From Steinernema hermaphroditum (taxonomy: Eukaryota > Nematoda > Chromadorea > Rhabditida > Steinernematidae), in assembly GCA_030435675.1 (NCBI GenBank), contig CM059623.1, positions 7,404,012-7,468,011 on the forward strand: 64,000 nt of DNA, in the 5' to 3' direction. Shown here piece after piece: positions 56,794 through 64,000 of this stretch. The notes under the pieces were generated by a model. That model saw only the letters and a list, made by a program, of their open reading frames with translations. It had not been told where the DNA came from and did no database searches. Numbering within the stretch: position 1 is the first letter of the stretch; each line of letters opens with the position of its first letter. The translations under genes were made by a program, and so were the position numbers.

Positions 56794-57830
56794 ATGAGTG
56801 TTTTCGTAGAACGCTCGGCGGCGGCCGTCGTTGTCCGCGCAAATGGTTCGACTTTTGCATTCTGGGACCCAAGCCTGAATCGTGAAGTCGAGGCAACGCT
56901 CTCCGCGGACAAATCGTTGGAGGTTTGCGCTGTGTTTCTCTGTAATGCATTTCCTAAATATTTTGCAGTTCGGCGATTGGATATGCGTTATCCGGGGAGA
57001 CGAAGGAAGCCTTCTTGACTACGAAAAGGTTGAACTTCCTGCAATGAAAACACAGGTTGACAACAACGGAGAACTCAACATTCACGTGAAAGCCTTCGTC
57101 CCTCCGAGGGATTTCGCGAAGACGCACCATCTCCAGAACTTCCTTCTCTCCCCCAATTTGGGTCGCATCATTGCCGATGACTCCGCGTTCACCGATCTCC
57201 TCAACGAGGCGGAGAACGAGGGTCGTGGTTTCAGCATCGAAGTCATCGGGTCGATGAATCTGGCGGAACGAACAGATAAGAAGACGATGTGGATCGTCAG
57301 ATCGATCATAAAGAGGAAAAAGATGAGTGAGGCCGAGAAAAGCGTGTGCATGGTAAGCTCTCTCCCGTCCACTTCGTTAGTGCCTGCTTTAGGAATGGTT
57401 CACGAAGAAGAATAACAGCGAGTACTCCGACGAGGACCTGGGCTCCCAATACGCAAGCATCATGAAGTTCCAGAAAACACGCGTTTCCTCGAACTCCTCC
57501 TTCGAGAACGTTGCGAGTCAGAGTATGACAAGCGTTTCCAGCTTCTCTATCATCAGCTCGCAACGAACTCCACCTCTCTCGCCCGACGACAGCAACACAA
57601 CTCTTGGAGACGATAGTGCCTTAATGACAGAGGACGTAAATAGAGATCTGGAGCCTGTTGGGGAAGCCACGAAGCCTGTCCCTACCGAGGGCGACGAAAT
57701 CGTATTTTTGCACCATCTTCACAACATCCTCAACAACCCTGAATTCGAGGAGAAATTCCAGGCACGATTTCCTGAGGAATACGCGAACATTTGTGCCAGT
57801 TACTTGAAATACGAATATCTGCTCGCTTAG
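56794..57830 (+). CDS. Conserved-looking protein of unknown function
   Basis: Three exons: 56794-56922, 56969-57352, 57393-57830; 316 residues. The N-terminal part alternates hydrophobic and polar residues like a small beta domain (MSVFVERSAAAVVVRANG, FGDWICVIRGDEG), possibly an S1/OB- or cold-shock-like fold, but I cannot name it. The middle is an alpha/beta stretch (FAKTHHLQNFLLSPNLGRII, MWIVRSIIKRKK). The C terminus has a long Ser/Thr-rich linker and ends in a helix (FLHHLHNILNNPEFEEKF...YLKYEYLLA). No signal peptide or membrane segment. The poly(A) signal at 57892 is followed 105 nt later by a 3' acceptor for the merlin gene, so this looks like the first gene of an operon. Confidence 0.8.
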
Positions 57831-57891
57831 GTGCTTGAAGTTCTCCCGGTTGATTAAATCCCATCCATCATTTTGCCCACTTGTTGTACAG

Positions 57892-57897
57892 AATAAA
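57892..57897 (+). terminator. Poly(A) signal, first intercistronic region
   Basis: AATAAA 62 nt after the stop of the 56794 gene and about 105 nt before the first candidate trans-splice acceptor of merlin. Confidence 0.75.
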
Positions 57898-58000
57898 GTG
57901 CTCTTTTGATGTTCTTCTGACACATTTAAGGGTTGCCTACCCAGTTACATCTCTATGCTTACACTCTATGCTCACTATGCTTCTTCGCTAACGTTGTTTT

Positions 58001-58024
58001 AGATATGTTCTGAGGAGTCTTCAG
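58001..58024 (+). promoter_or_regulatory. Candidate trans-splice acceptors upstream of merlin
   Basis: TTGTTTTAG ends at 58002 and GTCTTCAG ends at 58024, 21 nt before the merlin ATG. The distance from the upstream poly(A) signal (about 105-127 nt) matches SL2-type operon spacing in nematodes. Confidence 0.55.
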
Positions 58025-58044
58025 CGCCCGAAGGCAACTCGACG

Positions 58045-61000
58045 ATGGGCATCTTTAGCTTTTTATCACCCAAGAAGGGGCGTTCGCTTCACGTGAAGGT
58101 GACGACGATGGACGCCGACTTGGAACAAATTGAAATTGAGGTCAGTCGGATTCTTTTCGCATATACATGTGATTTCAGGCAGATTGGACGGGACGCCATC
58201 TGTTTGACACCGTATGCCGAATCATTGGACTTCGTGAGATATGGTACTTCGGCTTGCAGTACACCAACAAGAAGGGATACTCGTGCTGGCTGCAAATGGA
58301 CGCGAAGATCTGCAAGCAGGATGTCCCGAAGCAGGAAGACAGTTCCATGGCGTTCCTTTTTCTCGTGAAATTCTATCCGGAAGTGATCGAGGAGGAGCTG
58401 ATCCAAGACATAACAAAGCACCTTTTCTTCGTACAGATCAAGCAAAGCATTCTTTCGATGGATCTCTACTGCTCTGCCGAAGCCTCTGTGCTACTTGCCT
58501 CTTACGCGGTTCAAGCCATGGTATGCCCAAATCTGAAATGTTTGGAACATTAGCATTGTTGCAGAAAGGCGATTGCGACGACAATGAGGAGCTGGAGCTG
58601 GACCGACTCCTCCCGAAGTCGGTCATCGAGCAGTACGACATGTCCTACGAGATGTGGGGCGAAAGGATCAAGAGGTGGTGGGGAAACAACAGCGGAATGA
58701 CTCGGTGTGTGTCAGCTTCTGTTATTCGCTGAATATTTCTTTTAGTGAGGACGCCGAAATGGAGTATCTTCGCGTTGCACAGGACCTCGAGATGTACGGA
58801 ATACAGTACTACCCTATTCACGTATGTTAGGGATAGATGTTAGGGACGTGTCGCCTGTATGTCCTTATTCAGAATAAGAAAGAGACGGATCTCCTTTTGG
58901 GAGTGTCGGCCCAGGGGATTGGCATCTACCAGAACACAAATCGAATCACCCCACGACCATTCTTCTCGTGGAACGAGATCAAGAACATTTCGTTTAAAAA
59001 CAAAGTCGTAAGTCCGTGTGTCAGGATTGCTTCCTGCAGCCTTTCGCTTCAGTTCAGTATGAAGACGCAGGACAACAGTAAGATTGACTTCAAGGCAAAG
59101 CACATGTCCATCAATATGTCGGTCCTCGACCTCTGTATAGGAACGCACAACCTATACCTCCGACGGCGACAGCAAGATACACTGGAGGTGCAGCAGATGA
59201 AGGCGCAGGCGAAAGAGGCGCGCGAGAGGAAGGTCCATGAGCAGCGGAGGCTGGACCGGGAACGGGAGAAGAGAGAGTCGGCGGAGATGGAGAGGGATCG
59301 GTACAAGGCAGAGGTGGCCCTTATCACAGAGCAGCTGAACGCCGTGCAGGACGCGAAGCGGAGGACCGAGGAAAGCGCTGACCTGATCGCCGAGAAGGCT
59401 CGTGTCAGCGAGGCCGAGGCGCTAGTGCTTTCAAAGAGGGCAAGCGAGGCTGAAGCCGAGGTCCAGAGGTACAAAGTGTCGCAAATCAAGGCTGAGGAGA
59501 ACAAGATGGTCCTGGAGCGAAAAGTGAGGGAGGCCGAGCTGCTTTCCTATCGACTGATGCAGGATGCCGAACGGCGGAACCGTGAGGCACAGCTCTACAG
59601 AAGTCAAATTCTGACGGGCGGAGGTATATACGCAGGAGCGCCTCCGGCTTCCAACGGTTACGTGATGACTAGTCCGAATCCCTACCGTTCCCATCACCTT
59701 CTCTTCATGCCCGACGGAAGCGAGGACGCGAGTATCACCGATGGTGAGTCACTCTTGCTCTCGAAGTTCTCAAATAGATGCTACCATTCTCGACAAGTAT
59801 TGTTGTTAAGGAGGGACAGAGAAGCCCAGATCGTACGTATCAGGTTTTAGAACAGGTTGCTCTTAATCTAAACCTGTTGAACAGAGCTTCTACGGGCTCA
59901 TGTCGAGTTGCTTCCAGGCAATCATGCTCGAAACTTACTTCAAGCATGTCTCGAAAGTAGAAAATGAATTTAAGCTGTTTGATATGGCCTATGACGACCA
60001 TATTGTGCTGCCGCGCGCTGGCAGTCAGTCCCATTTGTCGTTATTGGGGCTATATGTGACTGATAAAGCTTGATCAAATTCGTGCGTAGTGCGAAAGGTC
60101 CATCGAAATGATGGAGACAATAAGCTAAAACGAACATGCGCGCCTCAAAACCGTTCTAACTTCGTGAGGAAAGTAGAAAATGCGCCACAAACCGATGCAT
60201 ACGCTATTCTGGCGATCGGCGATCATCCCCTATATATATATAAACGGAGAACCGACGGGTCCGTTTGGTCTGTGTGTGTGTGTTTTTCCGTGCGCACGGG
60301 GAAAACACCCACACAAAATAAGGACCCCGAGGGGAATCGAACCCGACACCGCCCGCTTACAAACAGAGAACGTTCGCAATGAGCCACACAGACAATTGAG
60401 ACGGTAGTGCTCTACTTCCACTATCTCTCTGGCGATGCTAGGCTTTAAGTTTTTTTTGCTGTTTTTGAGTGATTTTTTGCCTATTTTGTAACCAGCAATA
60501 TTTTCGGTTCGAGTTTCCTGAAACTTTACAGTTTTTTCGCCCACTTTAGCCATTTACATGAGCGCCAATCTTGCCGCCCGCAGGGCTATAGTGTCTTGCC
60601 GCCCGCAGGGCTATGGTTACTCGCTGCCCACAGGGCTACAGTTTTTTGGCCCCAACTTCAGCCCTATCCATGAGCGCCAATCTTGCCGCCCGCAGGGCTA
60701 CAGGCTAATTGGCTTTTAATACCTGCCGGGTTTATTTGTATTAAAGCGGAATTTTGAAAAACGGCACTGTGCTCGAGAAAATCCACTTATTCAGCCAGAA
60801 ACCTGAAAATCCCCTTATAACGGACCCGATCGTGTCCCTGATTGCGCTCCTGCAACGAATTGCGGCGGTGACATTCGCCATTGACTCGACAATATAATTA
60901 TGTATCTTTTTAGGGATGTTCGGGAGTCCATTCGGCTACAGCCCGACGACAGTTGACGATCTGGCGATGGTTATGAATGGGAACGACTTCTTCTCGGCCA

Positions 61001-61719
61001 TCTTGCCTCCACAGAGGATCTCCTCTGCTTCGTCGACGTCGAATCTTCTTTCCGCCCAACCTTCTCTCTCGCAGCCGACCGGAAACGTCCACATCTCTTG
61101 CGCCGTGCCGGCTACCTCAGCTTCCAGAGTTCAGAGCGATTCAGGAGCTCCCGTCCAGAGTCCAAATTCTCAACGATTCAACAGCGCCAATGGCGGCGAT
61201 CTTCAGAACCTGAAGGCGGAACTCGACCGCGCAAGGTTAGAATCTCCTTTTGGATCTGGTGAAGAGCTTCTGCTTTTAGGCAAGATAACGCCGAGAAGAC
61301 TCGTCGTTTCCGCGAGAAAATGAGCGAATTTCGTCAGGAGATCGATATGCTCAAGAAAGAAGAGAAAATCTCCGATCACGACAGAATCCACGCGAACAAT
61401 ATCCACCTTGGATTCGACAAGTACTCCACGCTTCGTCGTGTAAGTCCCATCCCCCCGCAGACTCTATTTTTTCCTCGTTCCTCTCTATCTGTCCGCCTAC
61501 TTTTTCCCATTTAGTCGGCTGGCGACATACCGAATTGGTTAAGCATTCAGAAGCTACAGGTTTGTTTCTTGTGTGTGGGAATGAAAATCGCATGCCCTTG
61601 TGTTTTCCGATTCCAAGTGTGTTCATGCCCTTCTCGTCCGTCTCTTGGATAATCTGTGTTCATTTCAGAGCGGTGCCGGGACGGCGAAGTCGAGAGTGAA
61701 AGTCTTCGAAGGACTTTAA
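58045..61719 (+). CDS. NF2: Merlin (neurofibromin-2) FERM-domain protein
   Basis: Ten exons: 58045-58140, 58179-58520, 58565-58704, 58746-58821, 58873-59007, 59053-59743, 60914-61235, 61280-61439, 61515-61559, 61669-61719; about 685 residues. The FERM domain covers about 1-310: [88 protein letters not shown] charged coiled coil follows ([16 protein letters not shown]...), then a Ser/Pro-rich linker and the C-terminal ERM tail KYSTLRR...[35 protein letters not shown] and AKSRV favour merlin over ezrin/moesin. Merlin sits under the plasma membrane and restrains growth through Hippo signalling. Intron 6 (59744-60913) is large and holds a tRNA-like repeat and a tandem-repeat block. Confidence 0.93.
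60321..60390 (-). repeat. tRNA-derived (SINE-like) fragment, copy B
   Basis: Minus-strand reading gives TGTGTGGCTCATTGCGAAC (A-box region) and a perfect B box GGTTCGATTCC. Acceptor-stem halves do not pair and the anticodon stem is disrupted, so it is a tRNA pseudogene or SINE head. It lies in merlin intron 6 and resembles the fragment at 27719-27783. Confidence 0.5.
60556..60706 (+). repeat. Short tandem-repeat block in merlin intron 6
   Basis: Four copies of a roughly 21-bp unit TTGCCGCCCGCAGGGCTAYAG, three exact at the GCCCGCAGGGCTA core and one variant (CTGCCCACAGGGCTACAG); the longer phrase GAGCGCCAATCTTGCCGCCC occurs twice. Each unit contains the small palindrome GCCCGCAGGGC. Confidence 0.85.
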
Positions 61720-62021
61720 GAAGAAAAAGCTTTATGCGAACATCGGACACTTCTATTTCCCTACACATTGTACATGTTGCCATTCACGTTTCAGCTCATC
61801 TCACCCTCACACCACCACCCTCATCAGCTCAACGTTTTGTGTGCCTTTCCTTCCAATACAGTACCTTCTCCCCTTCCCTTGACCTCGAACCCGGGTCTCT
61901 TCAACCCTCCCCTCAGATCGAGTTGTTCTTCACTTCCACTCACGCTAGGATTGTGCCTTAGAGAAACGTCAGCGATTATTTATTTATCTCCTTTTATCTC
62001 TTGCCTTCTCAATGTCATAAT

Positions 62022-62027
62022 AATAAA
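62022..62027 (+). terminator. Poly(A) signal of merlin
   Basis: AATAAA about 300 nt after the merlin stop codon and about 100 nt before the TTTCTTTCCAG acceptor ending at 62129. Confidence 0.65.
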
Positions 62028-62164
62028 TGTTACATATCTTCCCCAGTGGTCGATCTAAGACTAAGTGTTCGTGATCATTCATGTACCGCTTGCCATCTAC
62101 CGTAATCTCACATATGCGTTTCTTTCCAGGTAACTTATATGCTCTGACATCGATCAGCTGCCTT

Positions 62165-62389
62165 ATGAAACAAGTCAAACGCCGCTTCCTGGAACGCCGA
62201 AAGGCCAAACGCGCCGAGAGGGCCGCAGAAAAAGAACGCCGCATCGAGGAAGGACTCCCCTTGGAAAGGGACTACGCCGTTGGATCGAGGGAAGAACGCA
62301 GGTGGCAGCACCAGGAGCACCAGCGCATCCGAACAGTCGACAGGGCCACTGGTCGATCGATGAAGGAGCAGCAACACCTCTTCTGGTAG
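62165..62389 (+). CDS. Small basic protein, possible third operon gene
   Basis: A 74-residue frame beginning MKQVKRRFLERRKAKRAER, rich in Lys/Arg/Glu and probably helical, ending KEQQHLFW. The frame stays open upstream to an ATG at 62081 (102 residues), but that part contains a TACCGTA motif and a TTTCTTTCCAG acceptor ending at 62129, so I prefer the internal start; a two-codon upstream ORF (ATGCTCTGA) would then precede it. AATAAA at 62433 lies 44 nt after the stop, supporting transcription on this strand. I do not recognise the family. It could also be the last exon of a longer gene. Confidence 0.45.
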   Translation: MKQVKRRFLERRKAKRAERAAEKERRIEEGLPLERDYAVGSREERRWQHQEHQRIRTVDRATGRSMKEQQHLFW

Positions 62390-62432
62390 CATGGTAATCT
62401 CATGGTGATCTGTTCTGTTGTTAACTGTTGGG

Positions 62433-62438
62433 AATAAA
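62433..62438 (+). terminator. Poly(A) signal of the small basic protein gene
   Basis: AATAAA 44 nt downstream of the TAG at 62387-62389. Confidence 0.65.
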
Positions 62439-62770
62439 CTGGGGGCGCGCCTCCTGTGTCGTGTTGAGTCCTACCGTTGGAAGGCTTTCCTAGAGGTGCG
62501 CGTGAATCCTCAAGATTTCCGTTTTGAAACGATCTCGACTGCATCGATAACAAACTTTTATTAATGCAATAAATAGGGCGGAATGCAATTGAGGAGAAAA
62601 CGCATCCTTGATCACATCACTGAGTTTTGGGAATCACAGAAACGTCAACGAGATAAGTGAAACGGAAGATGATCTTCGAGGAAGACCCGAAGGGAGAGGA
62701 CTGTTCACAACTCCCGGGCGGTGGAAGGCGCGTATTTACAGAGCTTCGGGCGAACCTGGTTGCGTCGACG

Positions 62771-64000
62771 TCAGCTCGCGTGGAAGTTCTCGAGGTCCCA
62801 CTTCTGGGCGTCGTCTTCGGAGCACAAGCTCGTGGAGAGCTCGTTGCCCTCACCGATGACGACGCACTTCGAGTCCTCCGTGGAGGGCTTGATCTGTTTC
62901 GTCTGAAGATCACAGATGGGAGCGCGCGATGGGCATTCACAAACCTTAGCGTCGTAGATGAAAATGTGCCTCGTTGGCACTTCAGTCGTCGAGCACTTCT
63001 CGAGGCGCAGTTTGGCGCCGATGGCCAGTCGAGGGATCAACGCGAGGCAGAGTTCGTCGGAGCGGATCTCGCCCCCGGAGGTGAGACTCCAGGCCTGGTT
63101 GCCTCCCAGGTTGTGACACGCACTGACGCCCGCGTTCTGGCCCGAAGAGCGGCCCATGGTGTCCAAACAGAATCCAGAGGCTTTGTTCGACACCTGAAGG
63201 GATCCTTCGTCCGGGCCGCAGAGGGAGGTTCACTCACGTATCCCACTGATTTGTAGCTGTTCGGCACGGGCGACTCAGGGTATACGGTCTCCAGATACCA
63301 CCGGAAGGATTTGCACTGCAGGTTCTCTCGCAGTGCCCTACGTTCGCTGACGTCGCCGACGTCGACGCTCTTCGCTGCCGGCACCATCTTGTAGAAGAAC
63401 TCCTAAAGAGCGCGTCTTTTCCGTCCAGCCCGGGGTCAAACCTTGTAGTCGTCCATCCAGACCTCGGCCGTTCTCGCGGCGTTGTGGTGGATCACCTTGG
63501 CCGTGCCTCCGGGGAAGGTGTAGGGCGTCTGCTTTCGGAAGACATGGCCCACGCGACTGCAGGGGTGGATCTCCAAGAAGCCTCCGCACATCCACACCCG
63601 GAACGAGATCTCCAGGTTCTCGCCTCCCCAGACTTGCTGACCTAAAGAGTCGCGTGGAAGGGGGACCCTTCCCGGGCGTACCTTGGTCGTAGGAGCCGAT
63701 GTCGTAGAAGAACTGGCGGTCGATGGCGAAGAGTCCTCCGGCGATCGTCGGCGTCTGGATAGGGACGGCACGGTCGTTGTTGCGCCGCTCCATCTCGCGC
63801 TTTGGGACGGAGTACCACCGGAAGTTAAGGTGCCAGTTGAAGCCGCCCCACGTGGTGTCCGAGGCGGTGACGTACTCGAAGTTGTCATCAGAGATGACGT
63901 CGATGATCGGGGCGACGACGCGTTTCCGGTCGGCCGCCACCCTCTGGAGCAGGGGCTCCAGCCACCCCTCCGTCACTTCGACGTGCGCGTCGAGGAAGAG
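62771..64000 (-). CDS. GALNT: Polypeptide N-acetylgalactosaminyltransferase (GALNT1/13-like), 5' end outside the window
   Basis: Four exons visible: 64000-63682 (continues beyond the window), 63641-63442, 63402-63238, 63193-62771; about 369 residues of a protein usually near 560. The first codons read LFLDAHVEV, the metal-binding DxH motif. The Gal/GalNAc-T motif follows: [56 protein letters not shown]. The last exon is a ricin-type lectin domain ([43 protein letters not shown]). It begins mucin-type O-glycosylation in the Golgi by moving GalNAc from UDP-GalNAc to Ser/Thr. The lectin repeats are a little degenerate compared with the catalytic part. The membrane anchor and first half of the catalytic domain lie beyond 64000. 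Confidence 0.93.

Noticed and set aside
60321..60390. Functional tRNA gene
   Set aside because: B box is perfect but acceptor and anticodon stems do not pair; the same holds for 27719-27783.
61984..62244. Minus-strand 86-codon frame antisense to the small basic protein
   Set aside because: No minus-strand acceptor or poly(A) context supports it, while the plus strand has an acceptor, a stop and AATAAA.

Overview
This window reads as nuclear DNA of a nematode (Chromadorea/Rhabditina-like), inferred from gene content and gene structure. Genes are compact and intron-rich, most introns are 38-60 nt, and many start codons lie a few bases downstream of a pyrimidine-rich 3' splice acceptor, as expected for spliced-leader trans-splicing. 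Adjacent same-strand genes are separated by roughly 100-130 nt between a poly(A) signal and the next acceptor, as in nematode operons. Gene content includes a TRA-1/GLI zinc-finger protein, merlin, a secreted frizzled-related protein and a CAP-domain secreted protein. There is no prokaryotic or organellar signature.

Layout. 1-4.85 kb: no recognisable gene. 4.85-6.06 kb (+): CAP/SCP secreted protein. 6.98-8.97 kb (-): aromatic amino-acid decarboxylase. 10.28-15.32 kb (-): cytosolic leucyl-tRNA synthetase followed by an SLC25A39/40 mitochondrial carrier, a possible operon. 15.89-17.96 kb (+): NEDD8-activating enzyme subunit NAE1, divergent from the synthetase. 19.5-22.9 kb (+): FBXL2/20-type F-box/LRR protein with a CaaX end. 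23.2-24.2 kb (-): RAB33. 24.8-26.4 kb (+): DEF8. 26.5-27.4 kb (-): unrecognised secreted protein. 28.85-30.98 kb (+): phosphoglucomutase-2. 31.66-33.84 kb (+): BPI/LBP-family lipid-binding protein with an apparent frame break. 34.46-38.45 kb (-): TRA-1/GLI.

38.5-51.8 kb holds no convincing gene. Its first part (to about 42.9 kb) is GC-rich upstream DNA of tra-1. The rest is AT-richer and packed with non-autonomous elements: two TIR elements sharing one TA, a 1.37-kb fold-back element with about 0.5-kb arms, an element bounded by inverted minisatellites, and a mariner-like element. 51.84-53.5 kb (+): sFRP. 53.7-54.7 kb: a second element bounded by inverted tandem repeats. 54.9-56.3 kb (-): THOC5. 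56.8-62.4 kb (+): a likely three-gene operon (unknown protein, merlin, small basic protein). 62.77-64.0 kb (-): polypeptide GalNAc-transferase, cut by the window end.

The genes are mostly conserved single-function loci (translation, neddylation, ubiquitin ligase adaptor, Rab trafficking, sugar phosphate metabolism, mRNA export, Hedgehog/sex-determination transcription, Wnt antagonism, Hippo signalling) and do not form one pathway. The most unusual sequence-level signals are a strongly over-represented, mainly non-coding motif TACCGTA, the two elements ended by inverted minisatellites, and a set of 39-45 nt introns that are multiples of three with no in-frame stop.
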